A DNA stretch of 64,000 nucleotides from Actinostola sp. cb2023 (GCA_033675265.1 JAUJYZ010001422.1:248001-312000), one strand, 5' to 3'. Positions 10,992-22,640 are shown, counted from the first letter of the stretch. Numbers and translations: made by a program. The notes: a model not told the origin generated them from the letters alone.

Positions 10992-13956
10992 TATTATTAA
11001 TATTTTTTTATTTATTTTTTTTTATTAATTTATTTTATTTTATTACTTCTATTACCTTCCAGTTGACAGACGTTTGCACCATTCTTGATGGCATTATCAT
11101 AACCTGGTGGGCACTTTTTGAGACACTTAGTTTTCAACATTCCATCGAGAAGGCTTAGGTTTCTGGCGCACTTCACACAGGAATCAGCTCTGGGACACTT
11201 TTCACAGCCTGGCATCAGAGGACATTCTGCATAATAAATGTTATTGAGATTAATGTTACTTTGTACCATCACATCACTACTAACACCATCGTGATTGCTC
11301 TTCATCATTACGTGTACCACTATCACCATCATCACCACCACTACCACCACTATCACCACTACTATCGCCAACACTATCACCACCACCACTACTAATTAGC
11401 ATCATCATCATCATCTTCATTATTATCATTATCATCATTATTATTATCATCATCCAAATTATCATCATCACCATTATTAGCATGCATCATTATCATTATT
11501 TATTATTATCCACGTCATCATCTTCATCAACATCATCATCACTACCATATTCTCCTGCAGACCTCTTTTTTTTTTAATGTGCATCAATTAATACTTTAAA
11601 AAACAATGCCATCTAAAGTTCTTACTGAGTTGCGTTTTCTCACAGGAAAACCCTCTTGCGTTCTTCTTTCCTTTGAAACCACGAGGACACTTCTTCACAC
11701 ATCGTGACTTCAGGTCAAATGTACCTCTGTATCGGTACCAGCCCTTCTCGCATTTTGTACACGAGCGGAACCATGATAGCCCTGGGCAATCTTGACAGTG
11801 GGGTATTTGACGGCAAGCTAACAAAGACACAACATTGAATAGTAAATATGTGAAGTTTATTTGATGTTAGAGTCTGTGTTATAGTTAAAAGCACAATGTT
11901 GACTCGGTTGGGCTCCCTGTGGCCAAACAAAAGCACATGCAGAAAATGAAGACTGGAATGCCGGAGTTTTGTTAAATTACTGTAGTTATACAAGATGCTA
12001 TACTCGTCTAAGCAAACAGACAAACCATTCCTCGTCTATACCTCCAACGTTCATGGTCTTTGTATTTTAAATCTCCAGGGATTGATTACAAACCATCAAT
12101 AAATAGGCCTTATGCATAATGACGTAATATGACTACAACTACCAGAATGCTTTGCGCATCTTCTTTTGTCAGAAAATTAGTACCCTTTGTCTTAGTGAAT
12201 TGTGAACTGTTTATTAAACATTACTTGGCAGCTAAAACTGAATTACGTAATTTACAATTGAATTAATTTATACCTCAAGAGCGAATAAAAATCTAGAAAA
12301 AAAAGAAAATTCGCAAAGCATTCTGGTAGATGTAGTCACATTACGTCATTATGCATAAGGTCTATTCCATCGGTGGAATTGTAAGATTTAAATTTAGTTT
12401 AAAATATTGTTCTCACTCACCGCCACGCGGTCTGGGTTTTTTACATTTTCCACCAACGTTTCTCAGTCCTGGAGGACAGTTCGATATACAGCGCTTAATA
12501 AACGATGTACTAGTAAGTGAATATCCCTTGCTGCAACGTCTACATTCGAACATACCACATACGGCGCAGTTATTGAATTGGCGGCAATCTAGAAAACAAC
12601 AGAATTGAATTTAGTATCGTAACTTCACATCCGGTCTGTGGCAAATGTTGGAAGACTGGGTTCGAGTGTTTTGATTGGCTAAATTAGTTACAATTTTTTA
12701 CGAGGTGTTTGCCCTCGATTGAAAGACTAGTGGAAATATCACTTGCATGGATCACATTCTTTCGCCAACACATTGGACAGGATGGCCCCTATACAATTTT
12801 TAAATTGGAGATAATATTGTCAAAATTTAAGAACTCGAACCTCGGAAATTCATCGGAAATCTGTTGGTAATTTTCAAGGTTTAAAGGCTTTGTTCATTGA
12901 AGGGCTATAGATTTTGTTGAAATGTAAGAAATGTTTGCTTTGCCGAATTGAAGAGCCTTTGATGAAAGAGTCGCTGTGCACCGGCCTCATCATGCTGCTA
13001 ATAGAGAGTTTTAGCAAACACGACGCGACGTGAGAACACGACGTTAGATGACGAATATATCACATTTGGCATTGCGTGACTACCGTGACAACGTCGCGAC
13101 GTCAAGTTCACGACGCCATTTCACTTGTTTTCACGTCCTCTTCATGACGTTGAGGACGCCAACGGTCGTTTCACAGTTATTCGTCAGCGCGCGCGCCGTC
13201 CTCTTTCACGTCACGTCGTGTTTGCTAAATCTCTCTATTGACGAGAACCAACACTATACGAAAGCAACATACTTAGGTATGCAACTGATACAGAGTCAAG
13301 GTCAGAGCACAGCTCACAGTATGTGTGTTAGGATTCTGTCATGAAAACTTACTTTTTTTTGATGCCCTGCGCTTTCCTTTCTTAGTCTTGGGATGGCCGA
13401 ATAATGGCCGCATCAGATCAGAATCATCATCATCCCAGTCATCATCATCATCCCAGTCGTCATCATCATCATCATCATCCCAGTCGTCATCATCATCATC
13501 ATCATCATGTGCATGATCATCATCTCCTGACATTCCACCACTACCAAGATCACCGTCGCCATGGTCACCGTCACCATCTCCTGACATACCAATTCCAATA
13601 TCGCCGTCGCCATGGTCACCGTCACCATGGTCACCATCTCCTGACATACCACTCCCATGATCACCGTCACCATGGTCATCATCTCCTGTCATACCACTCC
13701 CATGATCACCGTCACCATGGTCATCATCTCCTGTCATACCACTCCCAAGATCGCCGTCACCATGGTCACCGTCGCCATGGTCACCGTCTCCATGGTCATC
13801 GCCATCGCCGTCTATCCTACCATCGTTGTCATCTGGCCCAAAAAATCCGTCATCCCTGTCTCCATCTTTATCCCAATCATCGCTCCAGTCATCGTTCGCT
13901 TGTACAAGCACCGCTACTAACATCAAAGCCAACAGCAAGCTGATTATTTTACTCAT
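8741..13956 (-). CDS. Secreted Asp-rich protein with six furin-like modules
   Basis: Eight exons: 13956-13353, 12588-12421, 11817-11626, 11226-11056, 10713-10588, 9951-9772, 9370-9188 and 9060-8741 (stop). All borders are GT/AG, all introns are phase 1, and the sum is 1944 nt (647 aa). Residues 1-21 are a signal peptide (ISLLLALMLVAVLVQA). About 22-185 are Asp/Gly/His repeats (DGDHGDGD, GMTG/GMSG spacers) ending in poly-Asp with single Trp, then a basic stretch GKRRASKK. Residues 202-541 are six Cys modules of the pattern CxxC...CxxC..G...C...CPxGY...C, the furin-like/R-spondin type. Residues 542-647 are (PEPETT)n, mucin-like and probably O-glycosylated. A pyrimidine-rich acceptor ends 3 bases before the ATG, so a non-coding first exon is likely. 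Secretion and Ca2+ binding are inferred; a role in mineral or matrix assembly is a guess. No thrombospondin domain is seen, unlike R-spondins. Confidence 0.8.
10346..11055. repeat. A/T-simple-sequence inverted repeat round exon 5
   Basis: An AAAT-rich tract at 10346-10500 and a poly-T/ATTT tract at 10927-11055 share about 30 bp in inverted orientation (AGAAGTAATAAAATAAAATA). They flank exon 5 (10588-10713) of the furin-like gene. They are intronic and could fold in the transcript. Confidence 0.5.
12102..12366. mobile_element. MITE in intron 2
   Basis: Inverted ends of about 55 bp start AATAGGCCTTATGCATAATG and pair with the segment ending GCATAAGGTCTATT. The element is 265 bp, non-coding, and lies in an intron of the furin-like-repeat gene. 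Confidence 0.7.
13000..13239. mobile_element. MITE in intron 1
   Basis: The terminal inverted repeats are AATAGAGAGTTTTAGCAAAC (left) and a right copy whose complement begins AATAGAGAGATTTAGCAAAC. They continue into an ACGACG/CGTGACG-rich interior. The element is 240 bp without coding capacity and lies between exons 1 and 2 of the furin-like-repeat gene. Confidence 0.7.
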
Positions 13957-13969
13957 TGCTGTAAAAAAT

Positions 13970-14929
13970 ATATAAAGAAAATAAATCGTTGAATCTGCAA
14001 TCTGGCCACAATAGACCTGACGTAATCAATCGAACGAAATCGAACGTTCGATTCCATCGAATCGAATCGAATGATTGCATTCGATTGCAATATGCTATTT
14101 ATTTCTAAGTTCAAAGTTTGGTTTTGGAAAATCCTTTGCGTGCACTAATATCATGGGCCGTTAAATACGCGACGAAAACCAGAGACTCCGGAAACCATGA
14201 CGTAGTTGTTTGCGTGTTTTGATATGTTCTTGCATGTGCTTGAACTCAGCCGTTTTTCTCTTCGTCTTCGTCAAAGCAAATGATATTTATGTCCGCGATC
14301 GTTCAGGTTCAACAACATTCCAATGGAGGAGCAACGCTCTCCGTGCACTGGAAATGTGGTGTAGGGAGAACTATAATCGATGGATCATTCCCCTCGACTC
14401 CATGTCGTTAACACTTTGAAATGCGACATGAATGAGTTTTTCTAACAACACAGTGGAAAAAAACCCGTGAATCTTGAAAAGACGCCACAACTAACCTCTT
14501 GGCATAATTTCTCGTGAACAACGAATTCAATAAATCCCGCTATACCTTCCTCGTTGATCAATTGTCGTTTATACCGTTGATAAGTTCTGCGGGTACTCGT
14601 TGATCAATCATCAATTTTAGTAGCACTCTAACCTTGTCGTTTATACCGATGAGGTAGCATAAACACGCCTTCATTCGGACAGTATATAACCGTTCTACGA
14701 TATAACTATCGCTAGTATTTACCCATATCTACTTCGTTTGTAGGACGTGATGGCCTCGTACTTCTCAGCACCGAATTTAAACTATGACTTGTTTCAACAC
14801 GCCGCTTTGTCAACTCAAATTGAACGTCACGTTCCAAACGATCAGAAGCGACGTGTTTCATTTAATGGTGAATTTTAAATTGCATTTAAAAAGGATATTA
14901 TGCACGCGATACTGCGACCCTAAACATGA
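13970..14929. repeat. Dispersed repeat copy upstream of furin-like gene
   Basis: Several blocks repeat those at 1160-2040 and 2500-2880: GACGTAATCAATCGAACGAA, the GTTGTTTGCG...TTCTTGCATGTGCTTGAACT block, AACACAGTGGAAAAAAACCC and TAGTATTTACCCATATCTAC. It is non-coding. Any promoter or first exon of the gene at 8741-13956 would have to lie in or beyond this repeat. Confidence 0.45.
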
Positions 14930-15165
14930 TATAAACCCCCAATACAAGGTTATCCCAGATTAGAATAAATTCACTTACCAGACTTTTTGCGAGCAATTTG
15001 TCCTTCTGCAAACCTTCGAGCAGTGTTTGATACTGAAGCTTGGAGAGTGACCTTGGTTTATAGCCACAATATCGTACGATGGATCGATTACCGGACGTAA
15101 TTGGATGACATAATCAGCTAGTATTGATATCAGGGTGTGACATCTCAGGTTACCGATCGTTCGTG
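14930..15165 (-). repeat. Exon-like dispersed repeat, copy 2
   Basis: This is the partner of 3641-3900. The minus-strand frame reads KVTLQASVSNTARRFAEGQ and continues into ARKKSG before a GTAAGTGAAT donor. Relative to copy 1 there is an extra codon, and the frame is kept. No surrounding gene could be assembled. Confidence 0.4.
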
Positions 15166-15251
15166 AAGTTACTCCTACGTAAAATGTAATCTTAGAAAGG
15201 GCCAAGGTTTTAGGGTCACTGGGTCCCCACTGGGGGAACTCCCGTATAAAA

Positions 15252-15522
15252 GTATCGGGGATGCTCGTCGGAAATTTTCAAAAATACCCCTAAAAGATAC
15301 CGGAAGTGTTTTATTAACGCACTGTTTGCGGTGTTTAGTATTCGATTCATGCATCCTGGTTACCTGACTATTATCTATATTTAATAGACATGGATGTTCT
15401 TTTTCGACACCCTAAAATATACCATAGTAAGAGGGAGGTTCAACGTTTTAATTTCATACCCTAAAAGATGCCTAATCGCTTATTTTAACCCCTAAAACTG
15501 ATACGACGAGCATCCCTGATAC
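15252..15522. mobile_element. MITE with GATGCTCGTCG ends
   Basis: The ends GTATCGGGGATGCTCGTCG and CGACGAGCATCCCTGATAC are inverted with one mismatch. The interior contains repeated ACCCCTAAAA motifs. It is non-coding, 271 bp. Confidence 0.6.
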
Positions 15523-15731
15523 AAGTAGTCCCCCCCCCCACCCCCCAACAAACACATCTTGGGAACCCAGGAGATACTAAGCTGGACACGGGGGCGGGGG
15601 AAGGGGAGAAAATTCCAAGCCCCATGCATTCGGTAGCCCCTGGATTTCCTGACAGGAACCAAAAGCTAAACTGGGTCACTAAATGTAAATCTGATATAAA
15701 AAAAAACAATTACAAGACGTTTAGAGTTCAG

Positions 15732-15767
15732 GATACCTGATCTGTACATGTGTACAGATCAGGTATC
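15732..15767. repeat. Perfect 36-bp palindrome
   Basis: Two 17-base arms (GATACCTGATCTGTACA and its complement) surround TG. It could be a tiny foldback remnant or a dyad protein-binding site; no gene is next to it. Confidence 0.7.
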
Positions 15768-16621
15768 GTTAGTGCGTGGTCATACCCTGCGAGCAAAGAC
15801 TATTGCTACATACGACGACCCAAAGTCACACTATGGAGCAAAAGGAATCTTTGCTAGCAGGAATTATCGAATACTAGTTTTAAAACTTATAATGAAAGTT
15901 TACTGCAAACGGTTCTGTGGAGCCTTCTACCATACTGTGTGAAGTAATACGTTCGATCACAGGTAGCCCAAGCTCAACATTTGTATAAGAGAATGTATGG
16001 GAATTATTCAATGGTGGATTTTCAGCGTAAATATTGAATAAATGTTACTGTAACTTACTATGTGTCTTGAAGTAGTTCCTGCCAATGTCTGGAGCGAGTT
16101 TCAGAATTTTTCAGAATTTTTTCCCTCGAACGACGTAGAAAAGACGTGATATAATAATGTACACTGTAGCGTGACGACTAGTACTAGTACTAGTACTAGT
16201 ACTGATGAGTTCCAAAAGAACGAAACAGCTGTCTACGGTTGCCGATCCTGGCTCTCTCTTGCTCTATCATGTTGGTGTTGTGTTAAGCTTTTTATTTCTA
16301 CGTAGTATCAGCCTTTCTTGAATTTCATGTTTGCCATATGTATAGCTGATTAGATCTTTTACAGATCCTACGTATACCTACAGCATTTTCGTTCACGGTT
16401 CCCTCTTTCAAGTTTAGTTGCGAATGACTCGAATTACACTGGTAACATCCGTGATACCTTGCCATCGTAGGCGCCGCACGCCGCCTGCCACCCTCGCAAT
16501 CGGCTACTTCCTTGTGATTGACCTCGCATGTGAAAACGTGCTCAAACTCCATCAATAGAGGAAAGAAAGGATCAAAAGTATTCCCATCGGTTAGAATTTC
16601 AACTTCATCCCTTTTGATTCA
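15768..16621. other. Intergenic, nothing recognised
   Basis: Ordinary AT-rich DNA with a short (ACTAGT)n array at about 16176-16203. No open frame with convincing protein character and no paired repeat ends are seen. Confidence 0.4.
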
Positions 16622-17232
16622 TAACATTTACATACACTGCTTTGTAGCGGTACGCAAACACAGATTGTGTGCTTCAATGAAACCGTAATCATACCCGTAA
16701 AACGGAGCACTGATAGAAATAGGGGAGTAAAGTGCGCACCGTCAGGTTTGTCAGTTGAATTACTGTTACGAGTTACCGACGTTAAATAAGGTTGCTTTAC
16801 TTTTACTTTTTTACTTTAAACGTGAGTAAATACTCGGGTTTCCTGTGCTGAAATGTGCGTGATTACTCTGGCTTCCTGTGCTGAAATGTGCGTAATTACT
16901 CGGGTTTCCTGCGTTGAAATGTGCGTAATTACTCGGGCTTCCTGTACAGAAATGCGCGTAATTGTTCAAGATGTTGACGCGCATTTACGTTTCCTTAAAT
17001 TTTCGTAAAGTTGATTTTTCGTGCTATGTAAAAATAGACATAATATTTTAATGGCCTTCGCAAGAACAATAGACGCCCTGGGGCTCCGACGACCCCATGT
17101 TGGTGAACCCTATTTCGTGTCTACCAATTATGATGATAAAATAAATAAACAAATTAAGCGAACAAGGACAAAAATCCGCGTGTTATCATTCTTGTACGCA
17201 CAGTCAGAAAAAATACATGCATGGGAGTTATT
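16622..17232. repeat. Inverted repeat pair, left copy
   Basis: This copy matches 21740-22222 in reverse orientation from AACATTTACATACACTGC to CATGGGAGTTA, apart from about 130 bp present only here (16670-16800). It contains four degenerate tandem units of about 34-38 bp built on GTGCGTAATTACTCGGG. The unit's flank includes GACGACCCCATGTTGGTGAA, shared by both copies. Confidence 0.7.
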
Positions 17233-18784
17233 ATTATTATTTTATTTATTCAATCATTCTTTAATAACTTTACAGTGTAGAGAAAGGACTTATTGATTCT
17301 CAATTGCAATCATTGCCGCGGTGTATCGCGCGTCGGTCAGCCATCTGATCACTCTACAAAAACGTGACAAAGGCCGTGTTTTCACTTGAGCGCTTTGCTA
17401 AGGTAAAGTCAGAAGCTAAAGTTAACCGCTCAACAAACAATAGTTCTCTAATATTTCTACCAAGGTTCGGTAATTACCTCGTTTACTTCAGTGAACCAAC
17501 CAATTGTAAACAAGGCCTAAGTTACTGAGTTCAGTTAGAGTGATTCCAATAAACCTGGGCACTACTAATTAGCTGTCAGTGGTCTCCCGGATAAAGCTAA
17601 GAAGAATGCGGAAAAAATAATTCCGAAGAAAGTCAAATACTATACTAGATATAACGCTGCAAAGCCGGGATCACTAACTAGAGAACAGAAAGACTTGAAA
17701 TATGAATGAACCCGTCGCGCTTTACATGCATGGCGGGCCTGATCGAAGCCGGAACTTTACAATAGCTATTCAACTTGACCGAATAAACACAGCAGTGAAA
17801 ACCGCTTAACGATGACTTAAACATTGAATACAGCTGATAAAAACAATTCTACCGTATTTTAGGCAAGATATATAAACCCATACTCATGATGTGAGCCAGC
17901 AAAAGGCCAGTCTGCTGTAAGTCGTCGGCACACGTCAGAACTCTAAGGGGTTGCTAATGGGGCGGAATGGCATGCAGCTTTGATGGGAAGGCTTCGGGTC
18001 CTAATTTCAATTTATATTCATATTTTGTTAGAAGGAAGAAACACACTGATATTGGATTCTACAATCAAAAGAGATTTTATTGGCAGAAATATATATAACA
18101 TGTTTGAGGCATTGAGACATAAGTCATTTGTTTTTCAGTTATATAATCGCCCCATATCGGTGAATGCTGCACACACTGAACAGAAGAAAGTCGGCAATGC
18201 TTATAATTAATTTACAAAGATAATCAAATAATTTTATTGTTCACTTGTGAACTTCAGTTTACTGGCAACGTTTTATCTGCCAATTGATGCAACCAAATGC
18301 TATTGAAAGAATCGGTTAACGAGAGTTAATCAGTTTGTTGGCTCAACGGGAAGCCATTTGAAAGTTTTACAATGTTGCAAGTTGCAGATATAGGCCGACT
18401 GTTCTGAAATTAAGAGTATCATACAGTTATCACACTTTAGTTAGAAAGTCGATTACAACTTTGAAAACTTATACTGAACTCATAATTGAATTCCCTAAAA
18501 CTAGTCGGTGGATCTACGCGTACGCTAGCTAAGAACTGACATCAGTCGTACTCTGTTAACGTAAATTACTCCTCAGTTCGAGGCATGCAAGGTTTCATAA
18601 CAAATTTAGCGATAGATTTCAGTCCAAATCTATTACATTTTCAGCGCCATTTCAATGAAAAGTTGACCCTGAGTGTGCGAAGGATTCCATATACAACATG
18701 ACTAGAATGTCCGAGCTAATGAACTCTAGCTTTTCGTCTAACAAGAACCAATGCATGTATAGTTACGTAGTTTATCGAGTTCAT
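17233..18784. other. Intergenic, nothing recognised
   Basis: AT-rich, unremarkable DNA between the left inverted repeat and the 3' end of the gene at 18785. No convincing exon, hairpin or repeat was found by eye. Confidence 0.4.
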
Positions 18785-19546
18785 TCATATAGTCTGTGTC
18801 TTCATCCAGTTGTATAACATACATGCTTTTGCTTCGATCTCTTCAAAGTCCTTGTCAGCTTGTTTAACGTGGTTTTCGAGATCATTACTTTGGACTTTTC
18901 GCAACATCCTCCTTCCTCGACAATTGTTGGCAACAGTGGGTAGGCCTACTGAATGCCTTCGACTTTGATCTCGGGGCCGAATTGGTCGCAAAACTGTATT
19001 CATTTCTTCTCTTTCAGCACTTTTATGTTGATGTTTATCTTCTTCCTTTCTATTGGTTGCCTTTATATCAGGCAAGTGTTCTAAGCCAGAGCGCTTTATC
19101 TGTACATGTACTTCTGGTTTTTGGAGGTAAATGTGTTTGTCGTCTATTTCGGATGGTAGAAACACTGCAATTTCTCTCTTTTTCTGATCTTTAACGTCGG
19201 TCTTTTGTAACACGTTGAAAGACATCGATAATAAATCACCGCATCGCGCGGCTTTCTCCTGGTTTGTGACTTGAACTGATTTGGGGCGGATTCTGGGCTG
19301 GTCTTCAAATAATGTACAATTCTTATAATCAGGAGAATAAGTTAACATGCTATTCCTCCAGCATTGATGTTGAGAGTTCCGTTCAGTTTTGCACTCTGTC
19401 ATTCTCAACCTCAGAAGGTCCGTCTCCAAATGTTGCATTAGGTCATCACGTTGTGGAGCTATTGCAGCCAGAGAGGTTTTAGGCCGAAATAATGTGCATT
19501 GTATAGTTGATATTGGCGGTAGCTCAGGTAGACTTCCTTTGAACAT
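18785..19546 (-). CDS. Unknown protein, 253 aa, single exon
   Basis: One uninterrupted frame on the minus strand. The first ATG in the frame gives MFKGSLPELPPIS; the frame stays open 33 nt upstream. The composition is protein-like and not repetitive: a Pro-containing start, a Leu/Glu/Arg-rich patch (MQHLETDLLRLRMTE) that may be helical, a charged middle with RKEEDKHQHKSAEREE, and a conserved-looking end (EEIEAKACMLYNWMKTQ). It has no signal peptide or membrane segment and no family was recognised; a cytoplasmic or nuclear protein is the default guess. The gene sits between two inverted copies of a repeat (16622 and 21740), which could make the interval prone to inversion. Support is the length of the open frame alone, so a long chance frame is not excluded. 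Confidence 0.5.
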   Translation of the reverse strand: MFKGSLPELPPISTIQCTLFRPKTSLAAIAPQRDDLMQHLETDLLRLRMTECKTERNSQHQCWRNSMLTYSPDYKNCTLFEDQPRIRPKSVQVTNQEKAARCGDLLSMSFNVLQKTDVKDQKKREIAVFLPSEIDDKHIYLQKPEVHVQIKRSGLEHLPDIKATNRKEEDKHQHKSAEREEMNTVLRPIRPRDQSRRHSVGLPTVANNCRGRRMLRKVQSNDLENHVKQADKDFEEIEAKACMLYNWMKTQTI

Positions 19547-19599
19547 ATTTCGGCAGTCAGACAGTGTTAAGATAAGCACTTCACCGCCAGCTTGTTAGT

Positions 19600-20385
19600 C
19601 CAATCTTTCTGTTAAACTCACTCAAAGAATGAATCCTATTATATTTATTATTTTCTTTATTGGCCAACAAAGCTAACCAACAACGCGCAACGGAACGTGA
19701 TCTGATTTTAATGGCAAATACACCGCCCCAAGTACATAATCATTGTCATGTTGAAATCCCAAATCATTAAAGCTATGACCGCAGAGATGTCTGGGAATGC
19801 AGTAGATGAGCTTTACGCAGATAAAATAAATCGTCTCTAGTTTTGCAAAACTAAAGAAGTCCAGCTCATTACAAATGCGGCAAGTTATTCAAGATTTCCA
19901 ATGTCCCAGAATTCCTTTCGGTCATGGCTTCCATGGCTTTCAACCAGACGGCGACGTTGTATGATGGAATTGTATTGATGGAATGATGTATAACCTATTG
20001 AACATTTTCGATTTAGCGGTATATTTTACATAAGATTATTGTAAATAATTATTATTGTATTTATTGTAAGCTTGAGTTTTTCAAATATTTATATATTTGC
20101 TATTCAAGAATTTTTTTTTTTTAATAAACTTTATCTTAAACTTTATCTTATATAAGCGAAATAGTTACATGTTATGCCACGTATTTGTTATGATAACCGA
20201 CCGGATGAACTTAATGTGGAATATAGTTAATAATAATAATAATAATAATACTTTAATATTTATAAAGCGCTTTTCCTAGTGCTCAAAGCGCTATCTAAAT
20301 TATAATTACAATGATAAAAATGTATAATACTATATTCCTATTAATACCAGAAATTGATCAGTCAAACATAAGTATACTGAACTAG
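19600..20385. other. Intergenic, possible promoter side of unknown gene
   Basis: AT-rich DNA upstream of the minus-strand frame at 18785-19546. It contains an (AAT)n tract at 20227-20250. No TATA box at a sensible distance can be singled out. Confidence 0.35.
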
Positions 20386-21333
20386 CAGGGGCGTAGCGTG
20401 CATATACGCACGTACGTACGTGCGTACAATTTAAAATCCTTAAAATATATATATTATAAAAAACATAAAAATATTTAAAATAAAATGAAATCTAAGACAA
20501 AATCTTAACAGCTCACGGCAGATTACTTGCTGCAAACTACTCACAGAAGGCAGGAAAATGCTATTTTGGAGACCCTATACCTCAAACTTTTTCGGGGAGC
20601 ATGCCTTCGCATCCCCCTACGAGCTCGCGCCTTCACCGCTCGTCTGATTGTGTCCCCAATAAATTCCCCCTTTCAGTCAGTCATTGTAGGCATGTATAAT
20701 GATGATTGTAGTTAGTCTCAAACAAAATAAATACCAAAAAACTGGCTTCGCCTCGGGTTGTTATATCGCTATATATAGCGGTAGCGGTATATAAGCCGTT
20801 TACATAAATCCTTTACACAACCTTTACAAAAATCCTTTACACAACCTTTAATTTACATAAATCCTTTACACAACTACAAAAATCCTTTACACAACCTATA
20901 CATAAATCCTTCACTCAACCATTACAAAAATCCTTTACACAACCTTTAATTTACATAAATCCTTTACACAACTACAAAAATCCTTTACACAACCTTTACA
21001 TAAATCCTAACACATCCTTTACATAAATCCTTTATATAACCTTTACATAAATCCTTCACTCAACCTTTACCGATAAATCCTTAACACATCCTTTACATAA
21101 ATCCTTTATATAACCTTTACATAAATCCCCCCATAAAACTGAGTGATAAATGCATTTTACTATGTATTTATGTAGCGAGAAAGTCCGCTGGAAAACGAAG
21201 AAAATGGTGTTTCCAAGGCTCTAGATTTCTAAATTTTCAGGGGGGGGGATGCCCCCTCACCCCCCTAGAAACTCACGCCTTCGGCGCTCGTCGCTATGTG
21301 CGTACATTGGGAAAAAAGCACGCTACGCCCCTG
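20386..21333. mobile_element. Non-autonomous DNA transposon, CAGGGGCGTAGC ends
   Basis: Inverted ends CAGGGGCGTAGCGTGC and GCACGCTACGCCCCTG are flanked by a direct ACTAG on both sides, the apparent target duplication. CAGGGGCGTAGC-type ends are typical of hAT-like elements, although a 5-bp duplication is shorter than the usual 8. Inside lies a minisatellite (20797-21130) and no transposase. Confidence 0.65.
20797..21130. repeat. Minisatellite AATCCTTTACACAACCTTTA
   Basis: About fifteen degenerate units of 20-24 bp alternate CCTTTACACAA and CCTTTACATAAAT. It lies within the hAT-like element, so it probably grew after insertion or travels with the family. Confidence 0.75.
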
Positions 21334-21739
21334 ACTAGTATACTGCACTTTTCATTGTTTAATGTATTATGTTTTGTTTCTTTTTATGTATTTATTTGCT
21401 TTCCTACTCCAAGATATTAGCTTGTAAAAGTTACTCTGGTAATTTGAGTATAAATACAGATTATGTATGTATGTGTATAGTGTAATTTAATAGGAAATGT
21501 ACATTGTCTTTAATTTGCGTGGTTTTCAAAGAGTGCCGCTATACAAGCTGGACATTCTGGCGGGGTATCCTAAAGTTGCTTCCTCATTCACAATTGAGTT
21601 CAAAAGTTCATATTTATCTAAAGCCAAACAATTCGTGTAATTGCTGTCTGTTAACCCCCGAGTGCAAAGTTAATTAAATAGGTTCTAATCAAAGTTCATG
21701 AAAGTAAATATTATTAATCAAAACTAATTTGCCGGCTGA
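21334..21739. other. Intergenic, nothing recognised
   Basis: AT-rich DNA between the hAT-like element and the right inverted repeat. No coding or repeat signal was found. Confidence 0.4.
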
Positions 21740-22222
21740 GTTAACTCCCATGAGTGTATTTTCTCTGACTGTGTGTACAAGAAAGATAACACGCGGATTT
21801 TTGTCCTTGTTCGCTTAATTTGTTTATTTATTTTATCATCATAAGTGGTAGACACGAAATAGGGGTTCACCAACATGGGGTCGTCGGAGCCCCAGGGCGT
21901 CTATTGTTCTTGCGAAGACCATTAATATATTATGTCTATTTTTACATAGCACGAATTAAAAATCAACTTTACGAAAATTTAAGGAAACGTGAATGCGCGT
22001 CAACATCTTGAAAAATTACGCACATTTCTGTACAGGAAGCCCGAGTAATTACGCACATTTCAGCGCAGGAAACCCGAGTAATTACGCACATTTCAGCACA
22101 GGAAGCCAAAGTAATCACGCACATTTCAGCACAGGAAGCCCGAGTATTTACTCACGTTTCATTACAGGAAGCCCACAATCTGTGTTTGCATACCGCCAAA
22201 AAGCAGTGTATGTAAATATTAT
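21740..22222. repeat. Inverted repeat pair, right copy
   Basis: Reverse-oriented partner of 16622-17232. It carries five tandem units of the form ACGCACATTTCAGCACAGGA and the block GGGGTTCACCAACATGGGGT. The two copies bracket 4.5 kb containing one putative gene. Confidence 0.7.
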
Positions 22223-22429
22223 GAGAGGATGTCTGTAAGAATCGAGATTCGCCGGTCAACTAATAAAAATAGAATTTAATTTTCTTTCGCCAAATCATTC
22301 CTTTCGATGACCTATTTTAGGGGAAAATACTAAAAAGTTCCAGCGATTTTTATTTTAGGAGAAATTTGCAGTTTTCAAAAACCCGCCTGGCGGGTGAGTG
22401 AGAACAAAAAAAGTACGCCACGAGACGAA

Positions 22430-22640
22430 GTCGCTACGCTCGTGGTTCCACTTGAGTTTTGAACATTTTGTGACGTTAAATCCACTGCCGAAACATGTCT
22501 TGTAAGTATTCGTGTTATTTCTTAAATTTGTTAATTTTACAATAACAGAGCGTAATCTCGCAATCTGATTTGTGACGTCCATTGTCAATAAGAGTACAGA
22601 CAATTAATGAAAAACCGCTTGCGATTTGTTATAATTTTAC
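22430..22640. repeat. Dispersed repeat also at 51570
   Basis: Blocks CGCTACGCTCGTGGTTCCAC, TGAGTTTTGAACATTTTGTG and AATAAGAGTACAGACAAT match 51570-51690 in reverse orientation; the 22-kb copy has an extra middle piece that resembles 51800-51860. It is non-coding. Confidence 0.6.

Noticed and set aside
13404..13943. His-rich 179-aa frame on the plus strand
   Set aside because: It is the antisense of the Asp/Gly/His repeat exon; GAT repeats on one strand give ATC/CAT frames on the other.
21993..22170. CRISPR-like array of about 34-bp repeats
   Set aside because: The units are contiguous and degenerate without unique spacers, are shared with an inverted copy at 16.8-17.0 kb, and the DNA is animal nuclear.
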